From contig NZ_JAGSND010000002.1 of NCBI RefSeq assembly GCF_018128545.1, positions 186,001 to 250,000 of the forward strand: 64,000 bases of DNA, read 5' to 3'. The DNA is from Sinanaerobacter chloroacetimidivorans (lineage in GTDB: Bacteria; Bacillota; Clostridia; Peptostreptococcales; Anaerovoracaceae). The number at the start of each line of letters is the position of its first letter. The stretch's first letter is position 1. The notes under the pieces are model-generated. The model worked only from the letters and a program-made list of their open reading frames with translations. It had not been told where the DNA came from and did no database searches. The position numbers and the translations under genes were made by a program. Shown piece after piece: positions 33,894 to 41,881 of this stretch.

Positions 33894-36731
33894 TCATTGT
33901 GCTTGCTTACTACATATATCAATAATTTCATAAATATTTGAGTCTTGCAAATCCTCCATTAAAACATTAATCAGCTGGAGGGGATACATATTCTTATAAT
34001 TTATTTGATCTAATCCTTTTACCATTTTTAAAAATTGACTAGAATCAATTAGTTTTAAATAATAGGCTTCAAACGCTAAGCTAAAAATTCCCGAGACCAG
34101 CCTTGTTGTGTTTATATGCCAGAACATATCATCACACACAAAACCCTGTGGTTTTGTACCTTCATATAGTAAGATGTTTAGAGTATCATTATCGTATGAA
34201 TCAGGATTATGCACCTTAATTTTGTTATTATAATTTAAAAAAGGAACATAAAGTTTACGGCTATCATCAATTCTTAAAATACTCTCTGCTATACGTTGCA
34301 AAATATCGTCATAATAAATTGGCGTCCCGCACCTACCTTCAGCTAAATCAATAGTTGGCACACTATATTTTTCAATAATCTCTTCACATAAGTTGCCTGA
34401 CAAAAAGCATGTTTCATTTTTTTCTATTATATCCAGACAATCTAAATATCCCGCAAGTAAAAGTGTCGATACATGAATGAGTTTTTTCCCTTTAATTGTA
34501 ACAATATCATTGCTAATATTATCAAACATCCTATTATTTTTATCTAGGGTTTTTAGTGTTTTCATATACTCTTCAAGAGTAAATACATTCATTAACGTTG
34601 TAATAAATTCACCATTATTTATAATCTTATTTTTCAACTCATCAGTTTTATCTTTGCCTATTGCTTTATTAAGCGCTTCAAAAATCTCATCTGTATTATC
34701 TGGTATTGTAATTTTCTTTAAATTAAAGGCTTGATCATTACTAAATACTATAGTTGTAACCATCTTCATTATTAAAGAGAGAGGTTTTGATTTATCAAAA
34801 TCAACTGTATCTGTTATTTCAATTCCATTCCTTGCATAGATTTCATTTAAGTCATCATTTTTAATAGCATAAAATTTCATATCTGATGAATAAATAATAT
34901 CCTGTTCACAGAATGTGAAATCCTCACCTCCCAATGTATTAATAAAACAAAAGTGCGTAATAGCTTTTTCTAAGTCTGTAAAATCATTGATATTCTTATT
35001 CATTAGTATGTCGATGTAATGAATTAAATCTAAATAATCTTCATCTTTTATTCTCTTATTTAGAAAACTATATACCAATAGGATTCCTTTTGATAATCCT
35101 TTTCTATTGCATAGATCAGTTATTCTTACTAAATCTATCCCCCCTATTCTATTCTCGCTTATATAGCAAGCCATGTTATATAGGAAGGCTTCGATTGAAT
35201 CGTTATGTAAATATTCAACTTCATCTAGTTTCTCTAATAATAATGAAAAAAGCGAATTAATTTCATCTGCTTTCACTCCGAAAGTATAATATGATATAAG
35301 AAATAATTCTGATAAGGTTATAAAGTTAAGTTTGTCAAATGAATTGCCTCTAATTGATTTATATATGTTTTCAAAATCATTAAACTCACAAGCGATCTCA
35401 CACTTCTTAATCTGTGTCAATATATATAGAATTATCCTATCATACTCTTGCACATTCTCTATACTTAACTTGTTTATAATAATTGTTAGCCAATTATTAT
35501 TGGGGGCTTCTTTCATGACCTTTAAATATCTCTCAAACATTGTCAAAGTGCAGATTATTTCATTGCACTCTGCTAATTCTTTTAAAAAGTCTTCATATTG
35601 GATGAGTTTATTGTCATATTTTACAAAAAGAATGATATCTTTTTCTACTATTATTTCTTGTTTTTGTATCTCCTCAAAATCTATGATTTGCCCCTTGTAA
35701 AATTTCGAAAGGCTAATAAATAAATCTAACACAACTTTAATATTTTCATTTCTAGGTTCAATATCTAAACCAATAATACCATCAAAATGATTATGAAATA
35801 GTTCATTGATCAATACTTGATAAACATCTTTCATCATATAAATATTGTCAGAAGAATTTAAGCCTTGAATTGTTTCCTTTAGGTTATTCGTATGTTGGTT
35901 AAAACCTAAAACATATTTAGAAAATGGATCTAAAAACATAAAATAGTCCTGGATAAATTTATTTAACTCATCTTCATATTTTTTATCGTCTTTTATTGTT
36001 GCAAGCATTTTTTTGACTCCTGTTATTGTTCTGCATATATCCGACTTCTTCTTGTCAGAAAACAAATCAATATAAGGAAAAATAACTCTATCATACGATA
36101 TGAGAAATCTTTCTAAATTTAAAGAACTCCAATTTTTCATGATTGCATGATGATTAAGATCAATAACAGAGATAAACTTCGACAAGCATATAATATCTTT
36201 AAGAGCACGATTTGGTTTTTCAAGTAAATCATATAAATACTTTTCCACGAATCTCCGGAATCCATTATGATTGATTATCGGTGATTCTAATGTCATATTT
36301 TGTGCGTATATTAGTAGACATAAAACTATACTTTTACCTAAATAATTCGGCCAACTTATAAGAAACTTTTTATCGTTAATTATTCTCATAAGTTGATTTA
36401 TTTGGTCTTTTCCATTTTCCGTAAATCTTAGATTAATAAATCGCTCGTCCTTTGCGAATTCTTTTATCAATATATCTTTAACTTTATTCAGTTCAAAGGT
36501 TTTCTTTTTTAATTCATATATATTTAGCCATAGCTCATAATAGCCTTCCTCGTCAGACAGGCCTTTAGTCTTTTTGGTATTTAAGTCAATTAGTTTTTCT
36601 TCAGCATTATCATAATAACCTAGGTCATATATGTCCGTAATTATTTCAATCTTTTTGCGTACATCTTCAGTTACAGAGTATTGTAGCTCAAGCTCATCTA
36701 GGTTATAAAGTTTTTTATCATTATCACTCAT
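33894..36731 (-). CDS. Large helical-repeat protein with C-terminal PIN-like region; element cargo, candidate defence effector
   Basis: A 945-aa cytoplasmic protein with no signal peptide. Residues 1-740 are almost entirely alpha-helical and Leu/Ile/Asn/Asp-rich, consistent with degenerate TPR-like repeats. The C-terminal third resembles PIN-like nuclease folds: a first strand (KLIHVSTLLLAGYLDCLD, His753 where the catalytic Asp is expected), a helix, and the late motif GFVCDDMFWHIN (Asp867-Asp868) followed by helices ending INYKNMYPLQLINVLMEDL. The first catalytic acid thus seems missing. The gene overlaps the upstream membrane-protein gene by 8 bp, so both are co-translated. Very low GC against core genes and position beside the left attachment site suggest recently acquired cargo. 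The PIN assignment and a defence role are inference. Confidence 0.8.
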   Translation of the reverse strand: MSDNDKKLYNLDELELQYSVTEDVRKKIEIITDIYDLGYYDNAEEKLIDLNTKKTKGLSDEEGYYELWLNIYELKKKTFELNKVKDILIKEFAKDERFINLRFTENGKDQINQLMRIINDKKFLISWPNYLGKSIVLCLLIYAQNMTLESPIINHNGFRRFVEKYLYDLLEKPNRALKDIICLSKFISVIDLNHHAIMKNWSSLNLERFLISYDRVIFPYIDLFSDKKKSDICRTITGVKKMLATIKDDKKYEDELNKFIQDYFMFLDPFSKYVLGFNQHTNNLKETIQGLNSSDNIYMMKDVYQVLINELFHNHFDGIIGLDIEPRNENIKVVLDLFISLSKFYKGQIIDFEEIQKQEIIVEKDIILFVKYDNKLIQYEDFLKELAECNEIICTLTMFERYLKVMKEAPNNNWLTIIINKLSIENVQEYDRIILYILTQIKKCEIACEFNDFENIYKSIRGNSFDKLNFITLSELFLISYYTFGVKADEINSLFSLLLEKLDEVEYLHNDSIEAFLYNMACYISENRIGGIDLVRITDLCNRKGLSKGILLVYSFLNKRIKDEDYLDLIHYIDILMNKNINDFTDLEKAITHFCFINTLGGEDFTFCEQDIIYSSDMKFYAIKNDDLNEIYARNGIEITDTVDFDKSKPLSLIMKMVTTIVFSNDQAFNLKKITIPDNTDEIFEALNKAIGKDKTDELKNKIINNGEFITTLMNVFTLEEYMKTLKTLDKNNRMFDNISNDIVTIKGKKLIHVSTLLLAGYLDCLDIIEKNETCFLSGNLCEEIIEKYSVPTIDLAEGRCGTPIYYDDILQRIAESILRIDDSRKLYVPFLNYNNKIKVHNPDSYDNDTLNILLYEGTKPQGFVCDDMFWHINTTRLVSGIFSLAFEAYYLKLIDSSQFLKMVKGLDQINYKNMYPLQLINVLMEDLQDSNIYEIIDICSKQAQ

Positions 36732-37737
36732 TTTTTTGTTCCTCTATCAACTTTTTATAATTAATATAAAATAGTTTAATATTTTTATTTTGTTTCGATA
36801 TTCCTTCTATTTTATCAATATAATCCTTGTCTATATAACTCAAAAAACTAATAAGCAATTTAAAAAAAGTAAAATCATTGACCGTTATATTTAACGTCAT
36901 ATATGTATATAAATATTCAAATTCTTTCTTTTCTTTTAGGATGTACAACAAGGCATTATTGATATCCCTCAAGATTTCATTAATCTCATAGTCCTTGCTT
37001 TGTAATAATTCTTGAAGTGTATTTAAAAAAGCATTTTCCTTATTATTAAAGCATCCTGTTGTTACACTTTCACATACGGAGATTATTTTATATTCAGTTT
37101 TTATATTACTTCCAATTAATTCCTCACAATAATAGTTTATTGTTCTTCCATTGATATTACAGTAATAATAAAATATTTTAAGAAAGAGGTAACTATCCGC
37201 AGCCGTTGTTTTTACCGATAAAGATGTATTAAATATTGGAATTAGTTTCTCGAGATGTATCTTAATTAATTGCTTATCTTCAAGATTATCACTTTTGGTT
37301 ATTGAATTTTGAATTTCCATTAAATAATAACCAAGCCTATACTCTTTATCTCTTTTTAATTCTTTAATAATGATTTTCTTAACATAATCCGGATATTCCT
37401 TTGTGATAAAATTCTGATGATCAAGAACCGGTCTTAGTATAAAATATAAATATATCATGCTATATATAATGAAAATTGATAACATGGCCGAAAAAGCTGC
37501 CTTAAAACTATACTTCCATATACCAATTTGAAAATAAATAATAAAATAGCAGATCAAAGTCCATAAACTTGGCAAAAGTAATAGTTCGACTTTAAAACGA
37601 AACATATTCATCATTGGTACGCCAATACTTTTTCTATTAAAATAACCATTTAGCAAAGCATACCCTGCAAACAATATAGCAGAGAATGAAAACATCCCAG
37701 AGATTGCTGCAATTATTAGGGATTCTTTTAGATCCAT
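36724..37737 (-). CDS. Membrane protein with helical cytoplasmic domain, partner of the 945-aa protein
   Basis: A 337-aa protein. Three membrane helices occupy the first 110 residues (LIIAAISGMFSFSAILFAGY, LLLLPSLWTLICYFIIYF, AMLSIFIIYSMIYLYFILRP). The remaining 225 residues are soluble, helical and rich in Lys, Glu, Ile and Tyr, again of repeat type. I recognise no family. The ATG at 37737 follows GGAGGTCTT. The stop overlaps the start of the 945-aa gene by 8 bp, which argues for a two-component system with a membrane part and a soluble part. Base composition is as AT-rich as its partner and unlike the host genes. Confidence 0.8.
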   Translation of the reverse strand: MDLKESLIIAAISGMFSFSAILFAGYALLNGYFNRKSIGVPMMNMFRFKVELLLLPSLWTLICYFIIYFQIGIWKYSFKAAFSAMLSIFIIYSMIYLYFILRPVLDHQNFITKEYPDYVKKIIIKELKRDKEYRLGYYLMEIQNSITKSDNLEDKQLIKIHLEKLIPIFNTSLSVKTTAADSYLFLKIFYYYCNINGRTINYYCEELIGSNIKTEYKIISVCESVTTGCFNNKENAFLNTLQELLQSKDYEINEILRDINNALLYILKEKKEFEYLYTYMTLNITVNDFTFFKLLISFLSYIDKDYIDKIEGISKQNKNIKLFYINYKKLIEEQKNE

Positions 37738-37864
37738 AAGACCTCCATTTTTATAATTAACATTCTGGCGAGGAAAAGTAAGTTGTCCGATCTACTTCTA
37801 ATTTACTCCAACAATTACTAAAATACAACATAATCTTCCATCTTATTTGCTTACTTTAATTTAT

Positions 37865-37909
37865 AAAGCCCTACTAATTTGAATTTATCAATTTAATAGG
37901 GCTTTTTTT
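37865..37909. terminator. Terminator separating mobilization genes from cargo
   Basis: A 9-bp stem AAAGCCCTA (37865-37873) with TAGGGCTTT (37897-37905) is flanked by A/T runs on both sides. On the minus strand it immediately follows the stop of the coupling-ATPase gene, so the cargo pair probably has its own promoter in 37738-37864. Confidence 0.7.
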
Positions 37910-37910
37910 G

Positions 37911-39614
37911 CTAATTGTAATTCACAAATCTATTGCTGAATCTTACAGGTTCATTAGCATTCTTCTCATTAATTCTAAAGTGCTTGTTATAGTAGTAACC
38001 GACATTTTGAGGAAGCTCTTTAATTTTATCTGGAGGTACCTTAAAACTTTTTACAACTTTCACTGTTCCCATACCACTTAAATCTTGCCCCTGAGTTTGG
38101 CTGGTCATTTCGATGGTATCTCTTGTCCCCATAATTTTTGCTAATTCCTCGGCATCCCCCGGATCATTTTGCCTATAAGCAAGAAACACATTCGAGTTGC
38201 CGATTATTTGATGCGCTAACTTCTCATTATCGTCACAGTATAGATCTGATAAGGACTGGCACATGGCTATTGCCTGTATTCCTGCCGATCTTCCTTTATT
38301 AAATACGCTTAAAATATCGTCAGATAGATATGTCTGGATTTCGTCGCAGATTATTAATACTTTCCTCCTCTCGCTTTGAGGCATGGAGTTAATTTTTGAA
38401 ATCATTTTCTTACAGTCTTGTATTATTAATGCTCCCATGATTTCTGCGAATTCTGCATAGGATTGTCCATCGACTAAAACCAGTATACAGGCATTTTCAT
38501 TGTACACATCCATCAGATCTAGTCCCTCGCTTGAAAACATCTTTCCACCAGTGCCTCTAATAAATCGCCCAAGTCTCGGGATTGCATCTTCAGCGCTTTT
38601 ACTATTAGTTTCAATCACACGTTTCCAATCTGAGTATTCATCATTCTTGATAAGGCCGTTTTTCTTAGCGAATGCAAGCAAGTCCAAACAAGTACTTTTA
38701 TTTGAGCATCTGACGACGTTATGAATATCAATTGGCTCATCAACTAATTCCATAAGTTGAACCATTACTTGCCAGAAATCAGCTGCCTGAGCTTTGTAAT
38801 GCGGCTCACTCCAATCTGATAAACCAATAATCTGATCGATTATTTGGGTTTCGTTGCAGTTTTTAAACGTGTTTATTCTATGAGTATGGTAAGGATCAAG
38901 CATGTCTACGACATAGAGTTTCTTACTATACTTTTTGCATAGTTTTGGTATAACATCGTAAAATGTGAAATCCCCTTTATCCCCTTTACCGTCAATAATA
39001 ATGGTGACGTTGTCGTTCTGAACATATGCTTCTGCGATATTCAGAACCGCAGAAGTCTTTCCACATCCGGTTGAGCCTATAGCGATGCAGTTAATACCCT
39101 CTTTTGTTGGAATCGTCACCTGACGGTTATTTGAGAATCCGATCACCGCGTACTCTCTTCCATGAAAGCCCTTACTGCTGCTTTCTATGTCCTTATAGAC
39201 AGTTTTAGGTATAATTCTATCCTCTAAGGATGCTGGCTCAAGTATAATCAATGCTCCAGTAATGGCGATCGTTGACAGAATAATGGGAATGGGATTGAAT
39301 AACCAGTTAAATAGTTTCATCTCCTGTGTGCCAAAAATGCTTGCCATATTATTTGAAATGTGCTGCATTTGTCCGACAATTACAGCCTCGATTCCGCCAC
39401 TGCCTACTATAGTAACTGTTAGTACCAGTATTATTAGCATGGCACCCACTGATATTGCTTTAACTTTTATGTGTCCATATTTAGGAGCAAGATATTTCGT
39501 AGCAGTAATGGTTAGAACACCTCCAAGTATTAAGGCTATCGGCGAAAACAACGTTGCCGCTAACATAACCGCTACTCTGAACTTCAATATCATGCTTTCT
39601 GTACTTTGACGCAT
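37911..39614 (-). CDS. VirD4/TraG-like conjugative coupling ATPase
   Basis: About 567 aa. Three to four N-terminal membrane helices (about residues 10-125) precede an ATPase of the type IV secretion coupling protein class: Walker A GSTGCGKTSAV, Walker B VLIICDEIQTYLS, and the FNKGRSAGIQAIAMCQSLSDL helix-strand typical of TraG/TraD C-terminal ATPase segments. It would bring the element DNA to a conjugation pore encoded by a helper. The ATG at 39614 lies 5 bp after the upstream stop and lacks a clear ribosome binding site. In-frame TTG codons at 39638 and 39659 overlap the upstream gene, so the exact start is open. Confidence 0.88.
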   Translation of the reverse strand: MRQSTESMILKFRVAVMLAATLFSPIALILGGVLTITATKYLAPKYGHIKVKAISVGAMLIILVLTVTIVGSGGIEAVIVGQMQHISNNMASIFGTQEMKLFNWLFNPIPIILSTIAITGALIILEPASLEDRIIPKTVYKDIESSSKGFHGREYAVIGFSNNRQVTIPTKEGINCIAIGSTGCGKTSAVLNIAEAYVQNDNVTIIIDGKGDKGDFTFYDVIPKLCKKYSKKLYVVDMLDPYHTHRINTFKNCNETQIIDQIIGLSDWSEPHYKAQAADFWQVMVQLMELVDEPIDIHNVVRCSNKSTCLDLLAFAKKNGLIKNDEYSDWKRVIETNSKSAEDAIPRLGRFIRGTGGKMFSSEGLDLMDVYNENACILVLVDGQSYAEFAEIMGALIIQDCKKMISKINSMPQSERRKVLIICDEIQTYLSDDILSVFNKGRSAGIQAIAMCQSLSDLYCDDNEKLAHQIIGNSNVFLAYRQNDPGDAEELAKIMGTRDTIEMTSQTQGQDLSGMGTVKVVKSFKVPPDKIKELPQNVGYYYNKHFRINEKNANEPVRFSNRFVNYN

Positions 39615-39621
39615 GTATGTA

Positions 39622-40299
39622 TTATTGTTTGTTTTCAAATTCCCGTACCGTCCTTTCAATTTCTTCGATAGTTAAGATTTCAACATCTGAATCCCAATAC
39701 TTCGATTCAGAGTACTTATTCCTACTTTCATTTATCTGTTTTTGGAGTGCTTTGTTTGCATCCCTAACAACCCATATTTGCTTGCCATAAATTCGATTGT
39801 TATAAATCTTCTGCGATAACCGTTCACGGGATTTAGGAGTCAGTTCCACCTCAACGCATGTATTCCATATGGGGATAACTAAATCAGGCTTTTTATCCTG
39901 CCTAAATCTCCCCCTACTTCCTATCAAAGCAAACTGATCTCTTTCTGTAATCAAATCATCCATATTCAAGCCATATTTTAATTTAAAATAAGCTGCCGCA
40001 ACTGATATGTATGCTTCATGGAAGGCATTTGCAGTCCTCATGTCATAGGTCTTAATTTTAGAGTCAATTAATGCCATGCCTTTTGTCGTTACGGTTATCA
40101 AGTTGGGATATCGAGTATATATCTTCTCTTTTTTCAAATATCCGTACCTTGTAAGTTTGGCAATCCGTTTTTCTGCGTAATTGTCACTCGAGTAACCTCC
40201 TAATACTGCCAGACTATATATAAAAGCACACCTGAACCTAAAACAAATCCTCAAGATATCCAAATCCCTGTCATTAATTACAACACGTCTTTTGCTCAT
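39622..40299 (-). CDS. Replication-relaxation family protein (possible relaxosome component)
   Basis: A 225-aa protein whose N-terminal winged helix (VINDRDLDILRICFRFRCAFIYSL...YAEKRIAKLTRYGYLKK) and C-terminal domain (KKPDLVIPIWNTCVEVELTPKSRERLSQKIYNN) fit the replication-relaxation family (PF13814) of small Gram-positive mobile elements. The D...E-x-E...K spacing resembles a nuclease-like fold. Start ATG 40299 follows AAAGGAGG with a 6-nt spacer. The longer open frame up to 40428 runs into the palindromic region and is not used. It lies between the oriT-like palindrome and the coupling ATPase gene. No classic relaxase is encoded, so this protein may take that role. Confidence 0.8.
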   Translation of the reverse strand: MSKRRVVINDRDLDILRICFRFRCAFIYSLAVLGGYSSDNYAEKRIAKLTRYGYLKKEKIYTRYPNLITVTTKGMALIDSKIKTYDMRTANAFHEAYISVAAAYFKLKYGLNMDDLITERDQFALIGSRGRFRQDKKPDLVIPIWNTCVEVELTPKSRERLSQKIYNNRIYGKQIWVVRDANKALQKQINESRNKYSESKYWDSDVEILTIEEIERTVREFENKQ

Positions 40300-40324
40300 A
40301 TTTTCCTCCTTTACTACTACCGTT

Positions 40325-40489
40325 CGCCATCCGATTACGCGCGCGCACCTGTTGCACTCTGTGCAGAACAATCTAATATATTTTCCTGACGTTGCGCGCC
40401 TGTGGTCAAGCATACAATGGTTGACCACAGGCGCGCAAGGTAAGAAATTCCAAGGATTGTACGGTGCGCGCCGCGAAAAAGGTATGGCG
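40325..40489. other. GC-rich nested palindrome, candidate oriT or replication origin
   Basis: The centre is a perfect 18-bp stem (40392-40409 with 40421-40438; arm TTGCGCGCCTGTGGTCAA) with an 11-nt loop. Around it lies an imperfect outer inverted repeat (CGCCAT 40325-40330 with ATGGCG 40484-40489; GCGCGCACC 40341-40349 with GGTGCGCGC 40463-40471). The 204-bp non-coding gap is far richer in G+C than the flanking genes. Confidence 0.7.
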
Positions 40490-40503
40490 GATCGCTAATT
40501 ACT

Positions 40504-41025
40504 TTAGTGCAGATAGTCGTCACCTATATGTGCCGTTAATTTTCTTGCAATCCATGACTCAATCTGCTTATCTTTTATGCTTCCACTACTTTTGAAATTA
40601 TTAGCTAGATAGTGTTTTATAATGTCGTCAAGATGATCCAGACACTTTGGCGCATAGCACATTAGCTCATAAAAGAAGTCGAAATGCAGCCTGTTGGGTT
40701 TTATACCAGACATCTGTTTATTGACACCTTTAAATTGGTTTATATTAGACACCTTATCAATCATCAGGTAGTCAAGTAATAAAATCTTCATATTGTTCTC
40801 GTCCGTTATGATTAGCTCCTTGACAACAAGATTGTTGATAGATTCTTTGAAGTCCTGCTCTTCAAACTTAAGTTCTTTTATTGCCGTTTCTGCATCGAAA
40901 TTGTAATAACCAGTTATATTATTTTGCCGGTTAGTTAGTAGATACAGATATAAAAGCTTAGCATTACTTGGGAGACCCCGCAGCCTTATCCAGATATCGT
41001 CTGGAATATAAGTGCTTCTAGCCAT
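40504..41025 (-). CDS. Winged-helix replication-organizer-like protein
   Basis: A 173-aa protein with an N-terminal winged helix of the kind found in phage and plasmid replication organizers: LPSNAKLLYLYLLTNRQNNITGYYNFDAE, then ESINNLVVKELIITDENNMKILLLDYL. The C-terminal 70 residues are basic and helical. It probably binds the element's own origin, which may be the palindrome starting 15 bp beyond its stop or the tandem repeats upstream. Its ATG overlaps the HTH gene by 8 bp, so both are co-translated. The exact family is not certain. Confidence 0.7.
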   Translation of the reverse strand: MARSTYIPDDIWIRLRGLPSNAKLLYLYLLTNRQNNITGYYNFDAETAIKELKFEEQDFKESINNLVVKELIITDENNMKILLLDYLMIDKVSNINQFKGVNKQMSGIKPNRLHFDFFYELMCYAPKCLDHLDDIIKHYLANNFKSSGSIKDKQIESWIARKLTAHIGDDYLH

Positions 41026-41239
41026 TGTTTACCTCCCCATTTTTCGCCGTGTTGAGGAAATGAACTAGCATCTGCATGTTAATGAGTATTTTGCCACGTT
41101 CTTTGTTATGCCCGCAGCGAACACCGACTATCTGAGAGTTTAGATACCATTGACGTATACGAAAAGCGGGTATACCTGTTGCTTTACTGGCATCGTTTAT
41201 TGTGCATAGGGTAGGTATTTGTAAATTTGAGTTTTCCAT
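41018..41239 (-). CDS. Excisionase-like helix-turn-helix protein
   Basis: A 73-aa MerR/excisionase-type DNA-binding protein. The helix-turn-helix is INDASKATGIPAFRIRQWYLNSQIVG, followed by a short wing (KERGKILINMQMLVHFL). Size and position in an integrase-bearing element suit a recombination directionality factor or a copy-control regulator. The ATG has AAGGATAAAAA upstream. The upstream region (41240-41881) is unusually structured, with a terminator at 41296-41322. Confidence 0.8.
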   Translation of the reverse strand: MENSNLQIPTLCTINDASKATGIPAFRIRQWYLNSQIVGVRCGHNKERGKILINMQMLVHFLNTAKNGEVNNG

Positions 41240-41295
41240 TTTTTATCCTTCCATTAATTGGTCTGAGCTATAGTGTATTAATCTTAAATCCAAAT

Positions 41296-41322
41296 AAAAA
41301 AGAGCATTCTACTAGAATACTC
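41296..41322 (-). terminator. Terminator in the leader of the HTH gene
   Basis: A stem 41322-41313 with 41311-41302 (one G-T pair) is followed on the minus strand by T6. It lies 57 bp before the HTH start codon and just after a repeat-like hairpin (TCTGCTATCGCAGA), so it may be an attenuator. Confidence 0.6.
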
Positions 41323-41352
41323 CTTGGGATCTGCGATAGCAGACTTGTTATT

Positions 41353-41395
41353 AATCAAACACTACGGGGCTGACCCCACCCCATAGTGTCTGATT
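41353..41395. other. Long imperfect hairpin in HTH-gene leader
   Basis: The arms AATCA, ACACTA and GGGG pair with CCCC, AGTGT and TGATT across 41353-41395. It lies between the 40-bp repeats and the leader terminator. Confidence 0.5.
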
Positions 41396-41472
41396 CTTTT
41401 CTCCTTATTAGTGGCACATCAACAATTGATATACCTCAAATTCCTTCATTTACGGAAGTTATCCGATTAAAA

Positions 41473-41607
41473 AATCTTCTTGGATCTTGCCAACAGCAAA
41501 ACCACTGTAAATAATCTTCTTGGATCTTGCTAAATAGCAAAATCTCTGTAAATAGTCTCCTTGGATTTTGTCAAATACAAAATCTCGTTAAATGGTCTTC
41601 TTAGAAT
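41473..41607. repeat. Tandem 40-bp repeats, 3.4 copies
   Basis: Units start at 41473, 41513, 41553 and 41593 (partial), of the form TCTTCTTGGATCTTG followed by a small inverted repeat and TGTAAAT. In each unit the inner inverted repeat is kept although its bases change. It could be iterons of an origin or a structured leader on the minus strand. Confidence 0.75.
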
Positions 41608-41714
41608 ACCATCCCTATTATTATACCGCAAATTAAGGAAAAAAGTTTTTTAGAAAAAAGATTTTTATATTTTTTTCAAATTAATATGTTCAATTGGGAT
41701 AAAGGGACTTAAGC

Positions 41715-41825
41715 GGCTTAAGGGCTTGTACTGTAATGCTAACTGTAATGGCTGATATGAACGGTACTATCCTGCTTGGTATTATTACGGCTGCAATATC
41801 CAAGGGGCTTAAGGGCTTGTACTGT
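41715..41825. repeat. Pair of 20-bp direct repeats behind the integrase gene
   Basis: GGCTTAAGGGCTTGTACTGT occurs at 41715-41734 and 41806-41825, 91 bp apart, just downstream of the integrase stop at 41882. They may be protein-binding sites. Confidence 0.7.
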
Positions 41826-41881
41826 TCTGTTATGCTTTATGCTATAGCGGTACTGTATTTGAACACGATAGTCTATCAAGA

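Noticed and set aside
40300..40428. N-terminal extension of the replication-relaxation gene
   Set aside because: The added residues are encoded by the palindromic region and do not fit the family. AAAGGAGG sits in front of the ATG at 40299.
41473..41607. Tandem repeats as a CRISPR array
   Set aside because: Units follow each other at 40 bp without unique spacers, and no cas gene is present. They are tandem repeats.
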